Shown: positions 7,720 to 13,724, counted from the first letter of the stretch. The stretch is 13,724 nt of DNA from Candidatus Woesearchaeota archaeon (GCA_027371725.1 DAHXMN010000010.1:1-13724), one strand, 5' to 3'. A program made the numbers and translations. The notes: generated by a model from the sequence alone, not told the origin.

Positions 7720-7792
7720 TAGTCGAGATAAAAAATAAAAAAAAGAAGAACGAAGAAAGAAGAGACGTAAGAAAAGACGTCCCTCGTCGAAA

Positions 7793-7802
7793 GATTTATC
7801 AA
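7793..7802 (+). promoter_or_regulatory. TATA box for the glycosyltransferase gene
   Basis: GATTTATCAA is centred about 28 nt before the ATG at 7825, which again suggests a leaderless transcript. It is preceded by about 50 nt of almost pure purine on the plus strand (7729-7780), which may affect DNA bending and also supplies a T-rich tract for minus-strand transcription. Confidence 0.6.
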
Positions 7803-7824
7803 ACCGGACCGTTCTGCAGGCAGG

Positions 7825-8907
7825 ATGGCGCGAATCATGTACGGCGTGTCGGGGATGGGACGGGGACACGCGTCCCGCTCGAAAGTGCTGATCGACCGCC
7901 TCCTCACGGCAGGGCACGAGGTGCGGATCCTCACGTCGGGCACAGGCACGACGTACCTCAAGGAGTTCTACCCGGACAAGGTGACCGACATCCTCGGGCT
8001 CACCTTCTCCATCGACGAGGAAGGCATCGGCATCTGGCGCACGCTCCGCAAGAACTTCAAGGAAGGCGACCGGCTCTACCCGACGATGAAGGAGATACAG
8101 CGGGCGTTCAAGGAGTTCCGGCCGGACCTCACCATCACGGACTTCGAGCCGTTCACGCCCTTCGTCAGCCGGCTGCACCGAGTCCCCTTCATCAGCGTCG
8201 ACAACATCCACATCCTCACCGCCGGGAAGCTCAGCACGCCGAAAGCGTGGAGGAAGGACCGCCTCATCGCGAACGCCGTCGTCAGGGGGGTGTACACGCT
8301 GCCCCGCAGGTACGTCATCAGCAGCTTCTTCTTCCCCGAGCTGAAGAAAGGACAGACGCGCACCGCGCTCGTCGGCCCGCTCCTCAGGGAGGAAGCCCTC
8401 CGGCAGCAGCCGAAGAACAACGGCCACCTCCTCCTCTACGCACCGTCGGAGACGAGCGGCAGGGTCATCCTCGATCTCGTCCGCCAGGCGAAGAAGAAGG
8501 CGATCGCGTACGGCTTCCCGGAACGCGGCGAACAGGACGGCATCACATTCAGGGAGCCCTGCACGGAGACCTTCCTGGAAGACCTCGCCTCCTGCTCCGC
8601 AGTCATCACCGGCGGCGGCCACTCCCTCATCAGCGAAGCCCTGTACCTCGGCAAGCCGGTCTACAGCGTCCCGATCAAGGGGCAGTTCGAGCAGATGCTC
8701 AACGGCCACGAGCTCCAGAAGCTCGGCTACGGCCTCTACGACCTCGACCCGACGAAACGGCGGCTCATCCGCTTCCTGAAGGGTATCGAGCGTTTCCGGA
8801 CGAGGATCAAGGACGACCAGAAGAAGTGCCCGGAACGCTTCCGAGGCAACGAGGACGCCTTCCGGATCATCGACGAGGAGATCGCCGAGGCAACCGGAAA
8901 AGCGTAG
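7825..8907 (+). CDS. MJ1255-family GT-B glycosyltransferase
   Basis: A 360-aa protein of the MJ1255/VC2487 family (MurG-like GT-B fold, PF13528 type). The N-terminal domain opens MARIMYGVSGMGRGHASRS, with the Gly-rich loop that faces the acceptor and phosphate side. TDFEPFTPF near residues 111-119 is the conserved end of that half. The C-terminal domain has the donor-site motif GGGHSLISEALYLGKP at about residues 262-278, followed by PIKGQFEQMLNGHEL, where the Glu and Gln are typical nucleotide-sugar contacts. Length is normal. It would move a sugar from an NDP-sugar donor to a lipid or glycan; donor and acceptor are unknown. No transmembrane segment is evident. ATG 7825 follows a TATA box at leaderless spacing. 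The gene converges on the OB-fold gene, with 18 nt between stops. Confidence 0.88.
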   Translation: MARIMYGVSGMGRGHASRSKVLIDRLLTAGHEVRILTSGTGTTYLKEFYPDKVTDILGLTFSIDEEGIGIWRTLRKNFKEGDRLYPTMKEIQRAFKEFRPDLTITDFEPFTPFVSRLHRVPFISVDNIHILTAGKLSTPKAWRKDRLIANAVVRGVYTLPRRYVISSFFFPELKKGQTRTALVGPLLREEALRQQPKNNGHLLLYAPSETSGRVILDLVRQAKKKAIAYGFPERGEQDGITFREPCTETFLEDLASCSAVITGGGHSLISEALYLGKPVYSVPIKGQFEQMLNGHELQKLGYGLYDLDPTKRRLIRFLKGIERFRTRIKDDQKKCPERFRGNEDAFRIIDEEIAEATGKA

Positions 8908-8925
8908 AACGAGGAGAGAACCGGC

Positions 8926-9276
8926 TCACTTCGCCGTCGTCAGCCTGCTCACCACCAGTTCCGGCGAACCCTCGTAGAGCTGCACCTGCCCCTCGACGTC
9001 CACTTTCTCCCCGGCACTCAGGTTGACCTCATCGAACACGACGGCGGTCCGCGTCACCGGCTCCGACAAGGTGAGCAGCGTCACGGTGCCGTTCCCCGCC
9101 CGCCGCACGGCCGAGACGGTCGCAATCACCCGGACGGTCTCGTCCTGGTGCGCCCCGCTCACGACCGAAAGGTCCTGCACCGGCAGCTCGGCGAAGAGGA
9201 GCACGACGTAGAGCGCAGCGATCCCTAGCACCGCGCACCCGAGGCCGAGCCAGAGGAGCAACCGTTCGGAAAGCAT
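8926..9276 (-). CDS. Small membrane-anchored OB-fold-like protein
   Basis: A 116-aa protein: one N-terminal hydrophobic helix (about residues 6-28, LLLWLGLGCAVLGIAALYVV) followed by a short beta-rich domain. The pattern DETVRVIATVSAVRRAGNGTVTLLTLSE...VVFDEVNLSAGEKVDVEGQVQLYEGSPELVVSRL fits the five strands of an OB fold of the tRNA/helicase-type class. The phrase KVDVEGQVQLYEGSPELVV corresponds to the usual G-x-V...G-x-xELxV ending. Proteins with this build recur in DPANN genomes and their ligand is unknown. With the helix first, the OB domain could lie on either side of the membrane. A weak TATA-like GTTAAGAAC on the minus strand (9300-9308) lies about 28 nt before the start. Confidence 0.72.
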   Translation of the reverse strand: MLSERLLLWLGLGCAVLGIAALYVVLLFAELPVQDLSVVSGAHQDETVRVIATVSAVRRAGNGTVTLLTLSEPVTRTAVVFDEVNLSAGEKVDVEGQVQLYEGSPELVVSRLTTAK

Positions 9277-9330
9277 GGGCGGAGCAGGGAGCGGGAAGTG
9301 TTCTTAACCCCTCCCGAGGAGAAGACGGAG

Positions 9331-9357
9331 GTCCTCCGGAAAAGACCGGAAGAGGAC
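9331..9357. other. Bulged hairpin upstream of the OB-fold gene
   Basis: GTCCTC (9331-9336) pairs with GAGGAC (9352-9357), and CGG with CCG continues the stem past a three-base GAA bulge to an AAAAGA loop. It sits between the OB-fold gene's start and structured element 3. It has no T-tract, and I see no known binding motif in it. Confidence 0.4.
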
Positions 9358-9386
9358 GCAAAAGAGAGGCGACACATCAAAGAGAA

Positions 9387-9508
9387 GGGTTGCCGGGCTT
9401 ACGGCGAGCCGCAGCAATCCGCACAACGATAGAGTCCCGGGGGATGCCCCTCGGGGCTGGGACGGGAGAAGCGAAAAGTTACGCAATGCGGCGAGAGCCC
9501 GGCAACCC
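9387..9508 (+). repeat. Structured intergenic element 3 (dispersed family), strongest stem
   Basis: GGGTTGCCGGGCT (9387-9399) and AGCCCGGCAACCC (9496-9508) form a perfect 13-bp stem. Nested inside are GCCGCA (9408-9413) / TGCGGC (9487-9492), GTCCC (9434-9438) / GGGAC (9459-9463) and the G/C core GGGGGATGCCCCTCGGGG (9439-9456). After the core, GGGACGGGAGAAGCG matches the end of element 1. T-tracts follow at 9521-9535, so a plus-strand RNA could end there, but I see no TATA box at the expected place on either strand. It lies between divergent genes (OB-fold and lonB). It is probably a structured RNA or a DNA element that folds. Confidence 0.6.
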
Positions 9509-9520
9509 GGCGGAACAGTG

Positions 9521-9540
9521 TTTTCAAGGTTTTTCAAGGT
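9521..9540 (+). repeat. Tandem 10-bp direct repeat TTTTCAAGGT x2 upstream of lonB
   Basis: Two exact, adjacent copies of TTTTCAAGGT end 16 bp before the lonB TATA box. The 10-bp period is close to one helical turn, so a protein bound to both copies would contact the same DNA face. This position upstream of a TATA box is where archaeal activators often bind. A third near-copy (GTTTTCAAGGA) is at 13396-13406 beside the rRNA. The repeat could instead be the T-rich end of element 3. Confidence 0.5.
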
Positions 9541-9556
9541 AGAACCATGAAGCAGA

Positions 9557-9567
9557 ATATTTAAAAA
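9557..9567 (+). promoter_or_regulatory. TATA box for lonB
   Basis: AATATTTAAAA is centred about 50 nt before the ATG at 9612, giving a leader of roughly 20-25 nt. That leader holds purine-rich GGAAGGGAAAAGGA, a plausible if imperfect ribosome site. lonB thus differs from its neighbours, whose TATA boxes are at leaderless distance. Confidence 0.65.
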
Positions 9568-9611
9568 CCTCCAGCAGTTCTGCCGACAAGGAAGGGAAAA
9601 GGACGAAAAAC

Positions 9612-11624
9612 ATGGCGGCCACCAAGGAGCGGGAGACGAACCCGAAGGCGGCAGCGACAGCCAGCGGACGCGCCGCGAAAAAGGCCGCAACTGCGGGCAC
9701 AAAGGCCACCGCCAAGCTGACCAAACAACAGAAGCGCGACGGCTTCACGTTCTCGACCACGAAGGAGATCGAGGTCCCGACGCGGATCATCGATCAGGTC
9801 GTCGGCCAGGAGGAAGCGGTCAACATCATCCGGAAAGCCAGCAAGCAGCGCAGGCACGTCCTCCTCATCGGAGAGCCGGGCACGGGCAAGTCGATGCTCG
9901 GACTCGCGCTCGCGGAGCTCCTCCCCAAGGAGAAGCTCGTCGACATCCTCGCCTTCGCGAACCTGAACGACGAGAACCAGCCGCTCATCCGCACCGTCAA
10001 GGCGGGCGAAGGCCGCGAGATCTCGCTCCGCGCCCGACTCGAGAATGTCGGCATGTTCAAGAACCAGAACATCCTCATGCTCGTCATCGCGATCATCGCG
10101 ATGCTCATCCCGTGGTGGATCTTCTCCAAGTACACCACGGACTACAACAGCACCGTCGGCGCGATCATGTTCGTCGCGTTCTTCCTCGGCGGCCTCTTCT
10201 TCCTGGCGGCGTTCATCACGAGCGCCAACCTGAACAAGAAGGCGGGCGGCCAGGCGAAAGGCAGCCCGCCGAAGATGATCGTGGACAACTTCAACCGGAC
10301 GGAGGCGCCGTTCTACGACGCCACTGGCGCGCACGCCGGCGCGCTCCTCGGCGACGTGCTCCACGACCCGTTCCAGTCCGGCGGCCTCGGGACCCCCGCG
10401 AATGAGCGCGTCGTCGCCGGCATGATCCACAAGGCGCACATGGGCGTCCTCTTCGTCGACGAGATCGCGACGCTCCAGCCGCACACGCAGCAGGAGCTCC
10501 TCACAGCCCTGCAGGAGGGCAAGTACGCGATCACCGGCCAGTCCGAACGCTCGGCAGGAGCGATGGTCCGCACCGAGCCGGTGCCGTGCAGCTTCATCCT
10601 CATCGCCGCAGGGAACATCGAGACGATCAAGGAGATGCACCCCGCGCTCAGGAGCAGGATCAGGGGCTACGGCTACGAGGTCTACATGCAGGAGACGATG
10701 TCCGACACGCCCGAGAACAGGATGAAGATCGCTCGGTTCGTCACCCAGGAAATCACCAAGGACGGCAAGATCCCGCACTTCACCAGGGAAGCGGTCGAAG
10801 CCATCATCGAGGAAGCGAGGAAGCGCGCCAACCGGAAACAACGGCTCACCCTCCGCTTCCGGGAGCTCGGCGGCATCGTCCGCGCGGCCGGCGACATCGC
10901 CCGCGAAGAGGAGGCGGAACTCGTCACGCCGAAGCACGTCGAACGCGCAAAAGCCCTCGCCAGGAGCCTCGAGCAGCAGATCGCCGACAAGTTCATCGAA
11001 CAGAAGCGCGAGTACAACGTCATCGTCACCACGGGGAAGAAGGTCGGCCGCGTCAACGGGCTGGCGGTCATGGGCTCGGGCAGCACGTACAGCGGCATCA
11101 TCCTCCCCATCGAGAGCCAAGTCACCCCGGGAGGCAAGGAGAGCCAGATCATCGCGACCGGCAAGCTGGGCGACATCGCCAAGGAAGCGGTCACCAACGT
11201 GAGCGCCATCATCAAGAAGATCTTCGGCGAAGACCTGCAAGGGAAGCACGACATCTACATCCAGTTCCTCCAGACCTACGAAGGCGTCGAAGGCGACTCC
11301 GCCTCGATCGCGGTCGCCACGACCATCATCAGCGCGCTGAACGACGTGCCGATCAAGCAGAACTACGCGATGACCGGCAGCCTCAGCGTCCGCGGAGAAG
11401 TCCTCCCGGTCGGCGGCGTCACCGCCAAGGTGGAAGCGGCCATCGAGGCAGGCATCGAGCACGTCATCGTCCCGAAAGCCAACCTGAAAGACATCGTCCT
11501 CAATGAAGAGAAGCTGAAACACATCCACATCATCCCCGTCGAACGGATCAGCGAGGTCCTCGCGGAAGCCCTCGACTGGAAAGGCAAGGAAGAGATCCTC
11601 GTCCGCATCAAGAAGCTCGGATAG
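9612..11624 (+). CDS. lonB: Archaeal LonB, membrane-anchored ATP-dependent protease
   Basis: A 670-aa protein covering the full LonB architecture. Walker A GEPGTGKS is at residues 87-94. Between the Walker motifs lie two membrane helices (about 154-172 and 183-203) that tether archaeal LonB. Walker B GVLFVDEI is at about 278-285, with a sensor-type stretch (FILIAAGN) and the AAA+ lid after it. The C-terminal protease domain has the Ser-Lys dyad: S563 in EGDSAS and K606 in GGVTAKVEAA, 43 residues apart as in other Lon proteins. It degrades unfolded and regulatory membrane or cytosolic proteins. The first 44 residues are an unusual Ala/Lys/Thr-rich, disordered, basic extension; family alignment begins near EIEVPTRIIDQVVGQEEAV. 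No internal ATG offers a shorter start. A short T-tract at 11659-11663 may end transcription. Confidence 0.96.
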   Translation: MAATKERETNPKAAATASGRAAKKAATAGTKATAKLTKQQKRDGFTFSTTKEIEVPTRIIDQVVGQEEAVNIIRKASKQRRHVLLIGEPGTGKSMLGLALAELLPKEKLVDILAFANLNDENQPLIRTVKAGEGREISLRARLENVGMFKNQNILMLVIAIIAMLIPWWIFSKYTTDYNSTVGAIMFVAFFLGGLFFLAAFITSANLNKKAGGQAKGSPPKMIVDNFNRTEAPFYDATGAHAGALLGDVLHDPFQSGGLGTPANERVVAGMIHKAHMGVLFVDEIATLQPHTQQELLTALQEGKYAITGQSERSAGAMVRTEPVPCSFILIAAGNIETIKEMHPALRSRIRGYGYEVYMQETMSDTPENRMKIARFVTQEITKDGKIPHFTREAVEAIIEEARKRANRKQRLTLRFRELGGIVRAAGDIAREEEAELVTPKHVERAKALARSLEQQIADKFIEQKREYNVIVTTGKKVGRVNGLAVMGSGSTYSGIILPIESQVTPGGKESQIIATGKLGDIAKEAVTNVSAIIKKIFGEDLQGKHDIYIQFLQTYEGVEGDSASIAVATTIISALNDVPIKQNYAMTGSLSVRGEVLPVGGVTAKVEAAIEAGIEHVIVPKANLKDIVLNEEKLKHIHIIPVERISEVLAEALDWKGKEEILVRIKKLG

Positions 11625-11670
11625 AGAGCAAGAAAGACGATGTTTCTCAGAGCAGTTCTTTTTACAGACA

Positions 11671-11803
11671 GCATCATCGCCACCGCCTTCAGGCGAAGCG
11701 CTGCAGCGAAGGACACGGAAGCATGCGGAAGGGGTAGTCCCTTACGGGGAGGCGCCGCACCTCGGAGAACGAAGCGGAGAGCGAAGAGGCGCGGCGATGA
11801 TGC
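11671..11803 (+). repeat. Structured intergenic element 4 (dispersed family)
   Basis: GCATCATCGCC (11671-11681) and GGCGATGATGC (11793-11803) form a perfect 11-bp stem. The right arm ends exactly at the last base before the tsaD stop codon. Inside are CGCC-TTCA-GGCG and the palindrome CGCTGCAGCG on the left. The family core at 11731-11760 (GGGG-tagtccctta-CGGGG, then AGGCGCCGCAC) is close to that of element 2, which has GGAGGAGCGCCGCAC. It fills nearly the whole lonB/tsaD gap between convergent genes. On the plus strand it could be made by read-through from lonB. Confidence 0.58.
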
Positions 11804-12799
11804 CTACCGCCACGTCACGTCCACGTCGTCCGTCCGCTCGTACGGCAGGATCTGGAGCGTCGACGGATCGTCAGAGACGCCGCCCTTGACGTGCATCAGC
11901 CAGCCGGTCCAGGCGATCATCGCCGCGTTGTCGACGAGGAATTCCTTGGCGGGGACATGACAAGCGGCGCCGCGCGCCGCGCACATGAGACGGCACATCT
12001 CCTGCAGGCGCTTGTTGCACGCGACGCCGCCGCCGAGCACCAGCTCCTGCTTGTCGCAGTGCGCCATCGCCCGCTCCGCCACTTCGACGAGCATCGCGAA
12101 GACCGTCTCCTGGACGGAGAACGCAACATCCTCATTCCGCTCCTTCCCGATGACTTTCCGTTCGAGGTGCGTCAGGATGCCGGAGAACGCGACATCCATC
12201 CCCTTCACGCTGTACGGGAGCGGGATATACTTCTTCCCGTCGAGAGCGAGACGTTCTATTTTAGGGCCGCCCGGAAACCCCAACTCCAGATCCCGCGCGA
12301 ACGTATCTAAGAAATTCCCTATTCCCGTATCGAGAGTCTCCCCGAAGATACGGTACTTGCCGCCGTCGTACGCGATCACCTGCGTGTTCGCGCCCGAGCA
12401 ATAGAGCAGAACAGGATCGGTAGCGTCGGTAACCAATGACGCGACCTCTAAATGAGCAATACAATGATTGACCCCGACCAATGGTTTCTTGTGGATTAAA
12501 GATAAACTCCTGGCAAAAAGAGAGCCGACCTTGAGCGCATGGCCGAGACCGGGAGCGTTGCTCAGCGCGATGAGGTCGACGTCCTTCATCGACAGCCCGG
12601 CGGCGTCGAGCGCCTTCTTGAGCAGGCCGTCGCAGACCTCCTCGTGGTGTTCCGCGAGCTTGTTCGGGATCAGACCACCTTTTTCCGTCGTGTACAGGTC
12701 GCGGAGATTGCAGAGCACCCGCTTCTCCTTCTCCGACGTGACGTCGAGCAGCGCCACGCCGAACGTGTGCGCCGTCGACTCGATCCCGAGGACGATCAT
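11804..12799 (-). CDS. tsaD: Kae1/TsaD, tRNA threonylcarbamoyladenosine (t6A) synthase subunit
   Basis: A 331-aa ASKHA-fold protein, the catalytic subunit of KEOPS. It transfers threonylcarbamoyl from TC-AMP to A37 of ANN-decoding tRNAs. Visible motifs are the phosphate loop GIESTAHTFGVAL (residues 5-17), NAPGLGHALKVG (81-92), the metal ligands H112 and H116 in NHCIAHLE, CSGANTQ, GETLDTGIGNFLDTFAR, PGGPKIE, the adenosine loop VLGGGVACNKRL, and DNAAMIAWTG carrying the third metal-ligand Asp. Length is that of a single Kae1 domain. Some archaea fuse the kinase Bud32 to its C-terminus, and here there is no such fusion and no Bud32 gene in the window. Cytoplasmic. It has its own TATA box at leaderless spacing. 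Its stop abuts structured element 4. Confidence 0.96.
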   Translation of the reverse strand: MIVLGIESTAHTFGVALLDVTSEKEKRVLCNLRDLYTTEKGGLIPNKLAEHHEEVCDGLLKKALDAAGLSMKDVDLIALSNAPGLGHALKVGSLFARSLSLIHKKPLVGVNHCIAHLEVASLVTDATDPVLLYCSGANTQVIAYDGGKYRIFGETLDTGIGNFLDTFARDLELGFPGGPKIERLALDGKKYIPLPYSVKGMDVAFSGILTHLERKVIGKERNEDVAFSVQETVFAMLVEVAERAMAHCDKQELVLGGGVACNKRLQEMCRLMCAARGAACHVPAKEFLVDNAAMIAWTGWLMHVKGGVSDDPSTLQILPYERTDDVDVTWR

Positions 12800-12821
12800 G
12801 ACAACAAGATAATCCGGAATG

Positions 12822-12832
12822 ATTTAAAAAAT
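12822..12832 (-). promoter_or_regulatory. TATA box for tsaD
   Basis: On the minus strand TTTTTTAAATC lies about 28 nt before the ATG at 12799. The gap to the upstream four-helix-bundle gene is only 65 nt, so that gene's end and this promoter are packed together. Confidence 0.65.
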
Positions 12833-12849
12833 AATAGCAATAAACCGTG

Positions 12850-12906
12850 AAAAAACGGCCGGCATCAAAGGAGAGTTCTCCGGCAATAGCTGAAGTTCGG
12901 CCGTTT
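12850..12906 (-). terminator. Hairpin and T-tract ending the four-helix-bundle gene
   Basis: On the minus strand AAACGGCC (12906-12899) pairs with GGCCGTTT (12860-12853), and the T-run continues to 12850. A smaller GGAGA/TCTCC hairpin lies in the loop. The left arm is within the last codons of the four-helix-bundle gene (stop at 12865-12867), so coding and terminator overlap. The stem-plus-T layout resembles a bacterial intrinsic terminator; archaeal polymerase relies mainly on the T-tract. Confidence 0.5.
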
Positions 12907-13272
12907 CTGTACGACCTCCTTCTCGACTTGGACGAGGAAGAGGAAGAGCTTCGCCTTGAACTCCTCGAGCTTCTTCTGCAGGAAGTCGTAGACGTCCGCG
13001 TCGATGTACCCGAGGTCACGGGAGAGAATGAGCAGCACGTCCAGCTCCTTCGCCGACTTGTACGCATATCCCAAATAGGTGAGGAAGACCTTGTTCGAAT
13101 GCGCACCCGCGCCTTCGGCGATGTTCATCGGCAGCGACGTGACGGCGCGTCGCATCTGGTCGACGATGTTCCGATGCTCGTATTCCGGATAACTCTCCAG
13201 CAGAGGATAAAGGTCCAAGACAAGATTATAGCTGAGGTTCCAGATCTCCAGCTTCCGGAAGTCACGGCCCAT
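12865..13272 (-). CDS. Four-helix-bundle protein (23S rRNA IVP / S23 family)
   Basis: A 135-aa protein of the PF05635/TIGR02436 family. Features seen are the opening RKLEIWNLSYNLVLDLYPLL (family form F-x-K-L-x-x-W), the central DQMRRAVTSLPMNIAEGAG (conserved Q-x-R-R-A-x-x-S-x-x-x-N-I-A-E-G), then FLTYLGYAYKSAKELDVLL and a last amphipathic helix rich in Lys/Glu. The fold is a left-handed four-helix bundle forming pentamers in solved relatives; nucleic-acid binding has been proposed but the role is unsettled. In some bacteria the family sits in an intervening sequence inside 23S rRNA. Here it follows the 3' end of a 23S gene on the same strand by about 180 nt. ATG 13272 has a TATA box at leaderless distance and no Shine-Dalgarno sequence. 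Confidence 0.9.
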   Translation of the reverse strand: MGRDFRKLEIWNLSYNLVLDLYPLLESYPEYEHRNIVDQMRRAVTSLPMNIAEGAGAHSNKVFLTYLGYAYKSAKELDVLLILSRDLGYIDADVYDFLQKKLEEFKAKLFLFLVQVEKEVVQKRPNFSYCRRTLL

Positions 13273-13291
13273 AGGAGAGGAGCAGGAAGGA

Positions 13292-13300
13292 GTTTTTATT
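13292..13300 (-). promoter_or_regulatory. TATA box for the four-helix-bundle gene
   Basis: On the minus strand AATAAAAAC is centred about 24 nt before the ATG at 13272. This suggests the gene is transcribed on its own as a leaderless mRNA, though read-through from the rRNA is possible. Confidence 0.55.
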
Positions 13301-13347
13301 AGTATTACGCAGACGAAGACGGAGAGCGTCCGACGGAAGACGGAAAC

Positions 13348-13387
13348 GATCCGGAAACGGCAGCGCTGCCGCTAAGACGCACGGATC
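13348..13387. other. Nested inverted repeat downstream of 23S rRNA
   Basis: GATCCG (13348-13353) pairs with CGGATC (13382-13387) and encloses the perfect 14-bp palindrome CGGCAGCGCTGCCG (13358-13371). It lies about 60 nt past the 23S 3' end on the rRNA strand, so it may be part of a precursor processing or end structure. It lacks the core of the four intergenic elements. Confidence 0.4.
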
Positions 13388-13449
13388 ACGAGAAAGTTTT
13401 CAAGGAAGACCGTACAGAGGAGCAGAGGAAAGGACTTGAACTGTGTGGT

Positions 13450-13724
<275 letters not shown>

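Noticed and set aside
7543..8709. 388-codon open frame on the minus strand
   Set aside because: It is antisense to the glycosyltransferase and runs through promoter and structured element; low-complexity composition.
9434..9463. Box C/D-like kink-turn (GATG ... CTGG) in element 3
   Set aside because: The second strand lacks the CTGA needed for tandem G-A pairs, so a C/D or H/ACA guide RNA is not supported.
10586..11506. 306-codon open frame on the plus strand in another frame of lonB
   Set aside because: Its Arg/His/Gln/Pro-rich composition is the usual out-of-frame product of a GC-rich gene.
9561..11528. 655-codon open frame on the minus strand
   Set aside because: It is the antisense shadow of lonB, rich in Asp, Arg, Val and Leu with no recognisable domain, while lonB shows every family motif.
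1131..11803. CRISPR array interpretation of the repeated intergenic elements
   Set aside because: The copies are thousands of bases apart, of variable sequence, with no regular spacers and no cas genes in the window.
11640..11960. 106-codon plus-strand frame after lonB
   Set aside because: It overlaps structured element 4 and the antisense strand of tsaD; Arg/Ala-rich with no domain.
13273..13449. 5S rRNA or tRNA after 23S
   Set aside because: No 5S core or tRNA T-loop/acceptor pattern can be seen on either strand of this spacer.

Overview
The window is GC-rich archaeal DNA and most resembles a DPANN-type genome (Nanoarchaeota/Woesearchaeota-like is my best guess from protein style; the phylum is inference). 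The archaeal signs are two class III (type IV pilin-like) signal peptides, an N-terminus of the RGQVxxxxxIG kind common in DPANN surface proteins, a membrane-anchored LonB, a stand-alone Kae1/TsaD, an MJ1255-type glycosyltransferase, an archaeal TctA-like membrane protein, and TATA boxes placed 22-32 nt before several start codons, which implies leaderless mRNAs.

Layout. 1-66: tail of an unidentified gene. 72-1044: two tandem paralogous pilin-like proteins. 1045-1338: intergenic, holding structured element 1 and a TATA box. 1339-5798: a membrane-anchored protein (260 aa) translationally coupled to a 1225-aa Cys-rich secreted protein. 5795-6193 (minus): an exported thioredoxin-fold protein, tail to tail with the large protein. 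6294-7499 (minus): TctA-family membrane protein. 7500-7824: divergent intergenic region with structured element 2 and the next promoter. 7825-8907: MJ1255-family glycosyltransferase. 8926-9276 (minus): small membrane-anchored OB-fold-like protein. 9277-9611: divergent intergenic region with structured element 3, a tandem 10-bp repeat and the lonB promoter. 9612-11624: LonB protease. 11625-11803: structured element 4. 11804-12799 (minus): Kae1/TsaD. 12865-13272 (minus): four-helix-bundle (23S IVP/S23) protein. About 13450-13724 (minus): 3' end of 23S rRNA, running off the window.

The left half is a cell-surface block: pilin-like subunits, a large secreted Cys-rich protein with its membrane-anchored partner, and an extracytoplasmic thiol protein that could form or repair its disulfides. 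The right half is housekeeping: membrane proteolysis, t6A tRNA modification and rRNA.

The most unusual signal is non-coding. All four longer intergenic regions contain a roughly 117-133-nt element closed by 10-13 bp of complementary arms. The arms differ in sequence at each locus but are always complementary, while a related G-rich/C-rich core (GGGG-NNG-CCCC-NNN-CGGGG, often followed by AGCGCC and ACGAGG) recurs inside. The elements lie between co-directional, divergent and convergent genes alike, so they are not simple terminators or leaders. They look like a family of dispersed structured RNAs or small non-autonomous elements that I cannot match to a known family.
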